Source: Frankia sp. AiPa1
Lineage (GTDB): Bacteria > Actinomycetota > Actinomycetes > Frankiales > Frankiaceae
NCBI RefSeq assembly: GCF_023243075.1
Contig: NZ_JALKFZ020000175.1
Span: 62,001-126,000, forward strand
Direction: 5' to 3'
Length of the DNA stretch: 64,000 nt
Shown: positions 56,748-64,000 of the stretch, piece by piece
How the letters are laid out: each line of letters begins with the position of its first letter
How positions within the stretch are numbered: position 1 is the first letter of the stretch
The notes under the pieces: model-generated
Told to the model about the DNA's origin: nothing
What the model saw: the letters and a program-made list of their open reading frames with translations, nothing else
The model's database searches: none
Translations under genes and position numbers: made by a program

Positions 56748-57392
56748 GTCATCCACCCCACCGCGGCCCCTCCCGGCCAAGGTCCGCGCTTCGGTCAGAA
56801 GTGAGCGTCCCGACGGTCAGAAGTGAGCGTCCCGACCCGCGTTCAGGGCCAAGCGCGGGCTCCCCGCGGGCCTGCGGACCTCGGTCGACGGTTCCACGCC
56901 TGTCGGCGCGTGGGTGCCGGCCGGCACCCCACTCTCCAACGTCAGAACGCGACCAGTTCGTGGCCCTCAGCCAAGAGATACTGGTAGCGACGGCACTCCC
57001 AGCCAGGGCGATGCCATGCGACTGATCCCGCCCGTCCTCGTCACCGTCCTTCCACCGGGGTCGGGCTCGACCTCAACGCACGCACCGGCGGGCCCGCCGG
57101 GCCCGGACAATGCGGCGCGACGCTCTGGCCACGATCACCCGCTCCAGCCACCCGCTTCGCCACCGCCGCACGCACCTGACTGCCCCTGACCGCCCCCAGG
57201 CGGACCTTGCCCACATCCAGAGGGCAGCCCGCTTCGCCCACCACATGCCAATCCGTCATTTCTCCCAGGTCGGCGCGTCGAGCCGACTGCCCCGACGCGC
57301 GCGGCGAACAGCTCGGCCCGATGGCGAGCCCGCTCCACGACTCACGGCGCAGCTTCACTCGCCGTAACCTGTCACTGTCGGAGGGAGAGCGA
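56748..57392. other. Gene-poor region after tRNA-Gly
   Basis: 645 bp without a supported gene. It contains the 22-bp direct repeat at 56793-56836. Open frames here are Arg/Pro-rich without ribosome-binding sites. A tRNA 3' flank is a common integration site, but no integrase or att duplication is visible in the window. Confidence 0.5.
56793..56836. repeat. Exact 22-bp tandem duplication near tRNA-Gly
   Basis: GGTCAGAAGTGAGCGTCCCGAC-like unit of 22 bp occurs twice without interruption (56793-56814 and 56815-56836), 46 bp after the tRNA-Gly CCA. No coding role is apparent. Confidence 0.9.
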
Positions 57393-58232
57393 GTGAACGT
57401 GCGCGGCACGACCGGACCGGCTCCCGCCCGGCCTGCCAGTTCCCGCGGCTGGCTCACCCGGACCAGAGCCCGAGCGGGCATGGCGGGCATGGCGGGCATA
57501 ACAGTCATGACGGCAGCTCTGACGGGATGCTCCGGTGACGGACCGCGAGAGTCACCGCCGTCCGGTCCTCCGCCGGTAACGGCGTCCGCCGGGCCCACGC
57601 ACGGAACCCCGACAGCGGGTACCGATGCAGCCGGGCACCTCGTCGCCCACGCCGCGGGCTCAGTGATCACCTGGTATGCGGCGCCGTCCGAAACGAGCGC
57701 GCGCGGGCAGCTCACGAACCCGAACCAGCAGGGCGCCCCGCTGGTGTTCGCCGTGCGACGACGGCGCGACGACGGCTGGCTCCAGGTGATGTTGCCGGTG
57801 CGGCCGAACGGGTCGCAGGGCTGGCTGCGCACCGACGACGTGTGGCTGTCCCGAACCGCCTTCGCGCTCGCCGTCGACCGCACGGCGCACCGCCTGACGG
57901 TCACCCGTGACGGTCGGACCATCACCCGGCTGCCGGTGGGTATCGGCACCGGCAACACACCGACGCCGTCCGGCAGGTTCTATCTGACCGAGCTGTTGCG
58001 CCCGGCCGACCCAGGCGGGCCGTGGGGACCCTATGCCTTCGGGCTCTCCGGCTTCTCCGACGTGATCACCACCTTCAACGGCGGCGGCGGTATCATTGGC
58101 CTGCATGGGACGAACCGTCCCGATCTGGTCGGTACGGACGCGAGTCTGGGCTGCATCCGGCTCCGCAACGCCGACATCGCAGAACTGGCGGGAATGGTGC
58201 CGGTCGGTACCCCGATCGTCATCACCGGATAA
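57393..58232 (+). CDS. Lipoprotein L,D-transpeptidase (YkuD family)
   Basis: A 279-residue exported protein. N-terminal signal with a lipobox TALTGC (Cys near residue 46), a Pro/Thr-rich spacer, an SH3-like region (WYAAPSETSARGQL, WLQVMLPV, GWLRTDDVWLS) and the catalytic YkuD domain with GLHGTNRPD and the nucleophile Cys in ASLGCIRLRNAD. Such enzymes make 3-3 peptidoglycan cross-links or anchor proteins. GTG at 57393 with GGAGGG 7 bp upstream fixes the start. It is monocistronic or cotranscribed with the DUF3291 gene 49 bp downstream. Confidence 0.9.
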   Translation: MNVRGTTGPAPARPASSRGWLTRTRARAGMAGMAGITVMTAALTGCSGDGPRESPPSGPPPVTASAGPTHGTPTAGTDAAGHLVAHAAGSVITWYAAPSETSARGQLTNPNQQGAPLVFAVRRRRDDGWLQVMLPVRPNGSQGWLRTDDVWLSRTAFALAVDRTAHRLTVTRDGRTITRLPVGIGTGNTPTPSGRFYLTELLRPADPGGPWGPYAFGLSGFSDVITTFNGGGGIIGLHGTNRPDLVGTDASLGCIRLRNADIAELAGMVPVGTPIVITG

Positions 58233-58281
58233 ACTCGCGCCATTCGTGGCGCGTGCGCGAGGATATCCCTACGCTGCTTTC

Positions 58282-58764
58282 ATGACGGGTTATCATCTGG
58301 CCCAGGTGAACATCGCCCGCGTCAGGGCACCGCTTGCGGCCCTCACTCCGGGTGACCTCGTCGCCGGCCTTCCGGCACTCACCGAGCCAGGCGGTGAACA
58401 GCCCGGTTTCGTCTGGTCCCTGGCTGCGGCGAAGCCCCCAGCCACCATCCACACGTTCAGGCTGGGCCCGGCCGAGCAGGTTGCCGTCGTGGTGAACCTC
58501 GCCGTCTGGGAGTCGGTGGAGGCGCTGGGCGCCGCGGTGCTGTGCAGTGGCGGAAGCGCTTTTCTGCGCAGCCGCCGGGATTGGTTTCACCCCACCGAAC
58601 GGTCGACGAACGCCCTGTGGTGGGTACCCGCCGGGCATCGACCTGACCCGGCGGAAGCGGAGGAACGGGTCCGGCACCTGCACGCCCATGGGCCGACGGC
58701 CACCGCGTTCACGCTGCGCCTGGCCTACCCGCCGCCGGTGGCCGCCGCGGAGGCCGCCCGCTGA
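58282..58764 (+). CDS. DUF3291 domain protein
   Basis: A 160-residue protein starting at the ATG at 58282. Family features: YHLAQVNIARVRAPLA at the N-terminus, PGFVWSL, VNLAVWESVEAL, a region FLRSRRDWFHPTE and ALWWVPAGHRPDPAEAEERV. The fold is a ferredoxin-like alpha/beta barrel similar to antibiotic-biosynthesis monooxygenases, but no function is known. It ends 7 bp before the convergent dihydroorotate dehydrogenase gene. Confidence 0.85.
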   Translation: MTGYHLAQVNIARVRAPLAALTPGDLVAGLPALTEPGGEQPGFVWSLAAAKPPATIHTFRLGPAEQVAVVVNLAVWESVEALGAAVLCSGGSAFLRSRRDWFHPTERSTNALWWVPAGHRPDPAEAEERVRHLHAHGPTATAFTLRLAYPPPVAAAEAAR

Positions 58765-58771
58765 GACCCGG

Positions 58772-59788
58772 CTATCCGAGATCTTCCTGGTCTACCCAGC
58801 CGGAGAGGATCTCGCCGAACACCGACGGGTCCTCGCCCCGGTTCCAGAACACCGTCGCCGCCTGTACCGCCACCGCGCCGGCGTGCAGGTACTCGGCGAC
58901 ATCCCGCCCGCCGGACACCCCGCCCGCGGCGACGAGTGCGATGTCGTCGGGCAGCAGCCGGCGCAGCTGACGGACCTGGCCAAGCGCGATCGGCTTGAGC
59001 GCCGGCCCGCTCATCCCGGCCAGCCCCACGTCCAGAACGGGTCGGTGCGCCGCGTCGACGGCGAGCGCGTTCGGGAAGGTGTTCACCGCGGTGACGAACC
59101 GCGGACCCGCCGGTCCGTGGCCGGCTGGGCGCACCACCTGGCCGAGCGCGGCGACGAGCCCCGCGAGCGCCGCCGGATCGGAGAACGGCGAGATCTTCAC
59201 CCCGAACGGGACTCGACGGCCCGCGCCGGTGCTGGTGCCGTCGGGCGAGCCCGGCCCGGCCAGTGTCTCCAGCGCCGCACCGACCGCGGTACAGACCGCC
59301 GCCGTCTGCCCGGGATCAAAACAGGCGATCCGCTTCTGCGTCCCGCCGTCCCAGACGTTCGGGCAGGCCAGATTCACCTCGATCAGATCGGCTCCGGCCA
59401 CGGCGACGACCTCGGCCATCTGCCGGTACTCGGCGACGTCGAATCCGGCGATGCTGACGATGAGCGGCTTGCCGGCGCCGTGCGCGAGCTCCACCATCCG
59501 TGGCAGGTGCTCGGCGTAGTAGTCAAGCCCGCGGTTGGGCAGCCCGAGGGCGTTGAGCGCGAAACCCGCGGCGGGCCAGTAGACGGTGCCCGCGTTGCCG
59601 GCCCGCGGCGCGAGGGTAATCGACCCGACGACGACCGCGGCGACGGCGCTGCGGGCGAACATCTCGACATCCCGCAGCGACTTGCAGGTCCCCGCCGCGT
59701 TCATCACCGGATGTTCCAGCGCAACACCAGCCAGACTGCCACCAGCCAGACTGCCACCAGCCGGGCTACCACCGGCCAACGCCTTCAC
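58772..59788 (-). CDS. Class 1 dihydroorotate dehydrogenase-like protein
   Basis: A 338-residue TIM-barrel flavoprotein. Motifs: VMNAAGTCKSL, VVVGSITLAPRAGN, ALGLPNRGLDYY, LIEVNLACPNVWDGG (position of the class 1 catalytic Cys), VPFGVKISPF and the FMN-phosphate loop VAAGGVSGGRDV. It resembles soluble class 1 enzymes rather than the membrane class 2 enzyme usual in actinobacteria, so it may act on another dihydropyrimidine or be an accessory PyrD. The N-terminus carries three 15-bp DNA repeats (59726-59770) encoding GGSLA units. GTG at 59788. Confidence 0.8.
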   Translation of the reverse strand: MKALAGGSPAGGSLAGGSLAGVALEHPVMNAAGTCKSLRDVEMFARSAVAAVVVGSITLAPRAGNAGTVYWPAAGFALNALGLPNRGLDYYAEHLPRMVELAHGAGKPLIVSIAGFDVAEYRQMAEVVAVAGADLIEVNLACPNVWDGGTQKRIACFDPGQTAAVCTAVGAALETLAGPGSPDGTSTGAGRRVPFGVKISPFSDPAALAGLVAALGQVVRPAGHGPAGPRFVTAVNTFPNALAVDAAHRPVLDVGLAGMSGPALKPIALGQVRQLRRLLPDDIALVAAGGVSGGRDVAEYLHAGAVAVQAATVFWNRGEDPSVFGEILSGWVDQEDLG

Positions 59789-59818
59789 CGCCGGGATCCG
59801 GAACCGGGCATGTCCGGC

Positions 59819-61084
59819 TCAGGCCTGTGCCGGCCGGGGGCGTGCCCGGCCGAGCCGGCGCCGGGACCTGTGGCGGTCGACCGCCTTCTGGTACACCTTT
59901 ACCCGCAGCTCGGCGATGCGGCGCGGCTCCAGCTCCGCGGTGCCCACCCGCCCGCGCGCCCCGACAGTGGCAGCGAGCTCCGGGTCGGTCAGGAACGGCT
60001 CGAGCGCGTCCGCGAGCGCCTGCGGGTCCTCCGGCGGGACGATCGTCCCGCCCTCCCACTTCGCCACCCAGGTCGCGACTCCGGTGGTCTTCGTCGCGAC
60101 GACCGGACGCCCGGAGGCCATTCCTTCCAGCCCGGCGATGGAGAAGCTCTCGAACCGGCTCGGGACGACGACGACCCGTGCCTCCTCGTACGCCTTGACG
60201 AGCTCGGGACGGCTCAGATGCCCGGCGAACCGGCAGGAGACGCCGAGCTCGGCCGCCCGGCGCTCCAGCCAGGTGCCGGTCGGCACCCCGTCGATGACGC
60301 CCGAGGACTGTCCGGCGAAGACCACCGTCGGTGAGACGCCTCGTTCCTGCAACCGCGCTGCCGCGTCGATCAGCACGTCGAGGCCCTTGCGCCATTCCAG
60401 CCGGCCGACGACGAACAGCACCGGGTCGGTGCCCTGCGGCGGGACGACCTCGGCATACGGGGAGCGGTCGAACGGGTAGGGGATGACGTCGGCGTCGGTC
60501 TTCTTCTTCAGCCAGCCGAAGTCGCGCAGCGTCGTGACGATCAGCTCGGACGGCGCGGTACGCGCGTCGGCTCGCAGCGCGGAGAACCGGTCGAGCCGGT
60601 CCGCGAGGGCACCCCGACCGTGCAGCTTGCCCTCCCGCAGGCGGACATCCATCATCGTCGGCGTGTGCAGGTGGATCACCAGCGGGACGTCACGGCGCAG
60701 GGCGGTGCGCAGCCCGCGGGTCTCGCCGTCCTGGGTCTCGATGACATCCGGACGCAGCCCCAGCCGACGCAGCCAGAACGCATAGGACACGGCCAGGAAG
60801 AAGCGCAGGGACAGCGAGTCCCGGGGGTGGTTCGCACCCTGCACCGGGCGGGCCACGCGGCCCAGGTAGCGGCCGACCGGCAGGCGCAGTAGCGGTCGCC
60901 GATGGACGAGGACACCGTCATGGTCTTCATCAGTGCGGCGGCGACCCTGCGCGCACACGATGTGCACCCGATGGCCGAGCGCGACCAGCGCGTGCGCGAT
61001 GTCGTGCGTGTACACACCCGCCCCGTCCCAGATAATCGGCGGGTACTGCTCGCACAAGAAGACGATCTCCATACCCATCCCCAC
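59819..61084 (-). CDS. GT4-family glycosyltransferase
   Basis: A 421-residue GT-B enzyme. N-terminal FLCEQYPPIIWDGAGVYTHD with the Gly-rich donor-side loop; C-terminal VGRLEWRKGLDVLIDAAARL and the E-x7-E nucleotide-sugar motif in FESFSIAGLEGMASGRPVVA. Glycogen-synthase-like GT4 members make glycolipids, mycothiol precursors or exopolysaccharide. I chose GTG at 61084 (GGAG 8 bp upstream); ATGs at 61078, 61072 and 61111 are alternatives. It lies 30 bp upstream of the dihydroorotate-dehydrogenase-like gene, probably cotranscribed. Confidence 0.87.
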   Translation of the reverse strand: MGMGMEIVFLCEQYPPIIWDGAGVYTHDIAHALVALGHRVHIVCAQGRRRTDEDHDGVLVHRRPLLRLPVGRYLGRVARPVQGANHPRDSLSLRFFLAVSYAFWLRRLGLRPDVIETQDGETRGLRTALRRDVPLVIHLHTPTMMDVRLREGKLHGRGALADRLDRFSALRADARTAPSELIVTTLRDFGWLKKKTDADVIPYPFDRSPYAEVVPPQGTDPVLFVVGRLEWRKGLDVLIDAAARLQERGVSPTVVFAGQSSGVIDGVPTGTWLERRAAELGVSCRFAGHLSRPELVKAYEEARVVVVPSRFESFSIAGLEGMASGRPVVATKTTGVATWVAKWEGGTIVPPEDPQALADALEPFLTDPELAATVGARGRVGTAELEPRRIAELRVKVYQKAVDRHRSRRRLGRARPRPAQA

Positions 61085-61629
61085 GGCAGCGAACTCCGGC
61101 CGGTTCACCATAGCCCCAGCCGATCGCGGCCGGGCACGGGGTTTGCGTTGCCGCGAATCCGACACACCGCTTCCGGCGACATCCGGTCATCGCCCGGATG
61201 TCGCGCCGACCTGCTACGACGGGCGTCGCTCCACGGTTTCCCTCAGGAACCGTGTGATGCCGCCAGCGCCTACCGCACACGCTTGGTCGATTGTCTCGGA
61301 CTGTCAGGGACAACTGGGCGACACCTACCACTCCGGCGGCCAACCAATGTGGCATTCTCGTGGCGCCGGCCGCGATCGATCACACTTGTGGTACTGCGCA
61401 TGATAATGCCAAGAAAAACGGTGCATCCTCGCCCCCCGCGCCGCGTATCCCCATCCCCCGCCGGGCCCGCGCCGTCACATCAGTCCACACCCCAACGGGT
61501 TCACCCCGGCAGGGCATGCCCATTCGGACGTAACAGTCTTATCGAGCACCGCGCCCATCGTGGCGCGGGCCCGCCCCCGCGCAGCAGCTCATCGGTCTGC
61601 CGCACGACCGTCCGCCGCGACGCGCAGGT
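61085..61629. other. Gene-free region between the glycosyltransferase and the small membrane genes
   Basis: 545 bp. I see no supported gene, RNA or repeat. A local AT-rich patch at about 61398-61420 (CATGATAATGCCAAGAAAAA) may be a promoter. Confidence 0.5.
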
Positions 61630-61782
61630 CTACTGCCGCACCGAAGGCACTGGTCGCGCGCGCCGGCGGGAACTGCGCCACAGCCCGGAAAGCGAGTAAC
61701 GCGAATCACGCGTGTCCGGCCCACACAGGGCGGCGACGCCGACCACCACCGCGAACACGGCCAGCAGCAGGAACTCAGCCAT
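61630..61782 (-). CDS. Tiny single-span membrane protein (50 residues)
   Basis: ATG at 61782 to TAG at 61630. Residues 3-20 form one hydrophobic helix (EFLLLAVFAVVVGVAALC), followed by GPDTRDSRYSLSGLW and a basic tail (SRRRARP). The TRDSR...W pattern recalls small actinobacterial membrane proteins ending in a short charged cytoplasmic tail. It overlaps the preceding small gene by 8 bp (ATGGCTGA), an arrangement typical of translational coupling. Function unknown. Confidence 0.6.
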   Translation of the reverse strand: MAEFLLLAVFAVVVGVAALCGPDTRDSRYSLSGLWRSSRRRARPVPSVRQ

Positions 61783-61954
61783 GGCGCACCACCGCCCGGG
61801 GCCGCCTGACCAGGTACCGCGCCGACCGGCTCCGCACCGGTACGAGCAGCGGTACCGCAGAAGACACTGCGGTCAGAAGCAGTCCCAGGACGACAACGGG
61901 TGCCATGAAAAGCGGTGTGAGGCCTCGATCGGTAGCGCTATCATCAAATTTCAT
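61775..61954 (-). CDS. Tiny single-span membrane protein (59 residues) divergent from MocR
   Basis: ATG at 61954 (a TTG two codons earlier is possible). A short acidic N-terminus (KFDDSATDRGL), one hydrophobic helix (LFMAPVVVLGLLLTAVSSAV) and a basic tail (RSRSARYLVRRPRAVVR). Its start codon overlaps the MocR start codon on the other strand within one CATG, and there is no Shine-Dalgarno, so the mRNA is probably leaderless. Coupled to the 50-residue gene downstream. Function unknown; possibly controlled by MocR. Confidence 0.6.
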   Translation of the reverse strand: MKFDDSATDRGLTPLFMAPVVVLGLLLTAVSSAVPLLVPVRSRSARYLVRRPRAVVRHG

Positions 61955-61975
61955 GTCCAACGATAGCAGTACCGA
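61929..61975. promoter_or_regulatory. Bidirectional leaderless promoter with a 14-bp-arm dyad
   Basis: Arms TCGGTAGCGCTATC (61929-61942) and GATAGCAGTACCGA (61962-61975) are complementary at 12 of 14 positions with a 19-bp spacer. Each arm carries a -10-like hexamer facing the centre: TATCAT (61939-61944, plus) and TATCGT (61965-61960, minus). The centre holds CATG, in which both opposite ATG starts lie. This fits a regulator operator over two face-to-face leaderless promoters. Confidence 0.6.
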
Positions 61976-63380
61976 CCGTGTCGCGGCAGAGCTTCGTCAG
62001 CTCGCCGATGCCGGCGCCGTCGGGCAGCAGCTGCCAAGCACGCGGGCCCTGCAGGCGCGGTTCGGGGTCGGCCCGGTCACCGTGCAACGTGCGCTCGGCC
62101 GTCTGGTCTCCGAGGGACGGTTGGTAACCAGGCCCGGGTCGGGCACGTTCATCGCGGCGCGCCGCGCCCCGCGTGCCGGCGACACCGACTGGCAGCAGGT
62201 CGCGCTCGGCCCCAGCCCCGTGCACCCTTCCGGCATCGACCGGGTCGTGCATCTCGCCGCAGCGCCCGGTTACCAGCTCGGCGCCGGGTACCTCGACGCC
62301 GGCCTGCGCGCCGACACCAAGCTGGCCACCGCGATCAGCCGCGCCGCCCGCCGCCCGGATGCCTGGGCCAGCCCACCCGCCGGTGGACTGCCGGAACTAC
62401 GCAGCTGGTTCGGCCGTCAGCTCGGCGCCGACCCGGATCACGTCCTGATCGCTTCGGGCAGCCAGAGCGCACTGTCCGCGACCATGCGGGCGATCCTGCC
62501 CGCCGGCCACCCGGTGCTGTTCGCTGCACCCTGCTATCCCGGGGCGCTCGGGGCCGCCCGCAGCGCCGGGCTCACCCCGATCCCGGTTCCCTGCGACGCT
62601 GACGGCATCCGGCCCGACCTGTTGCGCGACGCCTTCACCCGCACGTCCGCGCGGCTCCTCGTGATCCAGCCGACCTACACGAACCCCACCGGCACCGTGC
62701 TCGCCGCCGACCGCCGCGGCGAGGTGCTCGACATCTGCCGGGTCGCCGGGGCCTTCGTGGTCGAGGACGACTACGCCCGCTGGCTCGGCTTCGCGGGCGA
62801 GCAGCCCCCGCCCCCGCTGTTCGTCGACGACGACCGCGGCCAGGTCATCACCATCGTGTCGCTGACCAAGATCCTCGCGCCAAGCCTGCGGGTGAGCGCG
62901 GTGATCGCCCGCGGCCCGGTGTTGGGACGCATCGCGGCCATGCGGATCGTCGATGACTTCTTCGTCTCCCGCCCCCTGCAGCACACCGTCATCGAGCTGG
63001 TCAGCGGTCCCGGGTGGGCCGCGCAGCTGCGTACGGTGAGTGTGGCCCTGCGCGCGCGGTCGACCGCTCTGGTCGCAGCGGTGACCCGCGAGCTACCCGA
63101 GTGTTCCTTCGCCCGGCCGAGCGGCGGGATCAGCCTGTTTCTCCGGCTATCCGCCGGGGCGGACGAGCTGGCCGTCGTCGCGGCCGCAGCTCGCCTCGGG
63201 GTCACGGTCGCTCCCGGCCAGTACTTCACCATCGGCGAGCAGGAGGCCGCCCATCTGCGCCTGTCCTACGCCGGCATCCGCGCCGAGGACATCCCGACCG
63301 CGGTCGCCCTGCTCGCCCAGGCCCTCCACGAGTCCCCTGTCCAGTCGATCCAGACCAGCCAGACCGCCCAGACACGATGA
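61953..63380 (+). CDS. MocR-type regulator (GntR helix-turn-helix plus aminotransferase-like domain)
   Basis: A 475-residue regulator. The GntR winged helix is at about 8-70 (LPSTRALQARFGVGPVTVQR, ALGRLVSEGRLVTRPGSGTF). The rest is a class I aminotransferase fold with the PLP-binding Lys in IVSLTKILAPSLRVS and the VVEDDYARWLGF and QPTYTNPTGTVL motifs. MocR proteins sense PLP-linked amino compounds and control neighbours. No ribosome-binding site precedes the ATG at 61953; a -10-like TATCAT 9 bp upstream suggests leaderless translation. Likely targets are the divergent small membrane genes and itself. Confidence 0.9.
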   Translation: MSNDSSTDRVAAELRQLADAGAVGQQLPSTRALQARFGVGPVTVQRALGRLVSEGRLVTRPGSGTFIAARRAPRAGDTDWQQVALGPSPVHPSGIDRVVHLAAAPGYQLGAGYLDAGLRADTKLATAISRAARRPDAWASPPAGGLPELRSWFGRQLGADPDHVLIASGSQSALSATMRAILPAGHPVLFAAPCYPGALGAARSAGLTPIPVPCDADGIRPDLLRDAFTRTSARLLVIQPTYTNPTGTVLAADRRGEVLDICRVAGAFVVEDDYARWLGFAGEQPPPPLFVDDDRGQVITIVSLTKILAPSLRVSAVIARGPVLGRIAAMRIVDDFFVSRPLQHTVIELVSGPGWAAQLRTVSVALRARSTALVAAVTRELPECSFARPSGGISLFLRLSAGADELAVVAAAARLGVTVAPGQYFTIGEQEAAHLRLSYAGIRAEDIPTAVALLAQALHESPVQSIQTSQTAQTR

Positions 63381-63396
63381 TCGCCCGCCGCCTCAG

Positions 63397-64000
63397 CTAG
63401 ATCCGCGCGAGAGCCAGAGTCCGGTCGTCCGCGCGGGAAACGGGGCCGAGCACGTGCCGCCACAGCACCGGAAGCGTGACCGTCACGGCGACGACCATGA
63501 CCGCGGCCAGCATGAACGGGAGCCGGTGATCAGCGGCGAACAACGCACCCGACGCCAGCGAGGCCAGGACCGTCGTCGCGGTCGCGACTGTCGCGAACAG
63601 GCCCTGCCCACGGCCGAGCGCACCGGCGGCCGCGCTTTCCTGGGCCAGCAGGGACTGCACGGCCGGATTGATCACCGCCAGGGCGATGCCCTCCAGGCAG
63701 CCGACGGCGAGAATGATCGACAGTGAGGGCAGCACCGGATAGCTCGCCAACGCACCTGCGCGCAGGACGCGGGAAACCATGATCAGTCGGCGCCGATCGA
63801 GGCGGTCCGCCATCCGTCCCGCCGGCCAGGCAAACAGCAGGTAGGGCAACCCGAACAGGGTGAAGGTGAGGCCGATGAGCTCCACCGACACTCCGTCGCG
63901 GCGCATCAGCAGGCTCCAGCAGGTCTCGTAGACGCCGACCGCGAACCCGTCGCTCGCGCCGACGAGCAGCAGTCCGACGATCCCGGGCGACCACAGCCCG
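63397..64000 (-). CDS. MFS transporter, C-terminal fragment
   Basis: The gene enters from the right edge; 200 C-terminal residues are visible. Several helices are clear (GLTFTLFGLPYLLFAWPAG, LSIILAVGCLEGIALAVINP, VATATTVLASLASGALFA, FMLAAVMVVAVTVTLPVLW), with the inter-helix motif AGRMADRLDRRRL, the MFS signature loop, between helices of the half. The substrate is unknown. It is convergent with the MocR gene, 16 bp apart. Confidence 0.85.
   Translation of the reverse strand, partial: GLWSPGIVGLLLVGASDGFAVGVYETCWSLLMRRDGVSVELIGLTFTLFGLPYLLFAWPAGRMADRLDRRRLIMVSRVLRAGALASYPVLPSLSIILAVGCLEGIALAVINPAVQSLLAQESAAAGALGRGQGLFATVATATTVLASLASGALFAADHRLPFMLAAVMVVAVTVTLPVLWRHVLGPVSRADDRTLALARI

Noticed and set aside
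56674-57392. Genomic island at tRNA-Gly
   Set aside because: No integrase, no second copy of the tRNA 3' end and ordinary core-like genes follow.

Overview
The window is GC-rich actinobacterial chromosome with dense genes and short intergenic gaps. Gene order and protein style point to a Frankia-like actinomycete. This is an inference from synteny and protein character, because no rRNA or species marker is present. I see no insertion sequence, prophage, CRISPR array or plasmid gene.

Left part (1-13.4 kb), accessory: a MFS exporter and its divergent TetR regulator with a visible operator; a coupled operon of metallo-beta-lactamase-fold hydrolase, nitrilase and PPOX-fold protein; a membrane-anchored PHB-depolymerase-like esterase; a signalling pair made of a receiver/thioredoxin-reductase-like fusion and a cyclic-nucleotide-domain histidine kinase; an SDR protein lacking its catalytic Tyr and Lys; a small desulforedoxin-like protein without cysteines ahead of an acyl-CoA ligase; and a TetR/SnoaL-like divergent pair with two perfect operators.

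Middle and right part (13.4-56.6 kb): the conserved actinobacterial growth and proteostasis supercluster, mostly on the minus strand. In transcription order it reads tig, clpP1, clpP2, clpX, folC-like, ndk, mreB, mreC, mreD, mrdA, rodA, TIGR03960 radical SAM, TIGR03936 protein, rne, rplU, rpmA, obgE, proB, proA, nadD, rsfS, gpgP-like phosphatase, tRNA-Ala. It covers protein quality control, nucleotide and folate supply, elongasome cell-wall synthesis, RNA processing, ribosome assembly, proline synthesis and NAD synthesis. Blocks not usually part of this array interrupt it: sbcD-sbcC between proB and proA; aceB, moxR and a VWA gene plus pgm between proA and nadD; a second folC divergent from the resident one. 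valS and the small membrane gene often found between folC and ndk are absent here.

Right end (56.5-64 kb): tRNA-Pro(TGG) and tRNA-Gly(TCC), a lipoprotein L,D-transpeptidase, a DUF3291 protein, a class 1 dihydroorotate-dehydrogenase-like protein, a GT4 glycosyltransferase, two tiny membrane proteins divergent from a MocR regulator, and the 3' part of another MFS transporter.

The best leads are: the resident FolC copy, which has lost its catalytic motifs but stays open beside an intact divergent folC; the MocR/small-protein start region, where two opposite start codons share one CATG inside a 14-bp-arm dyad; the receiver/reductase-kinase pair; the nitrilase 5' hairpin that contains a perfect Shine-Dalgarno sequence paired to its anti-SD; and several strong hairpins without U-tracts at gene ends.
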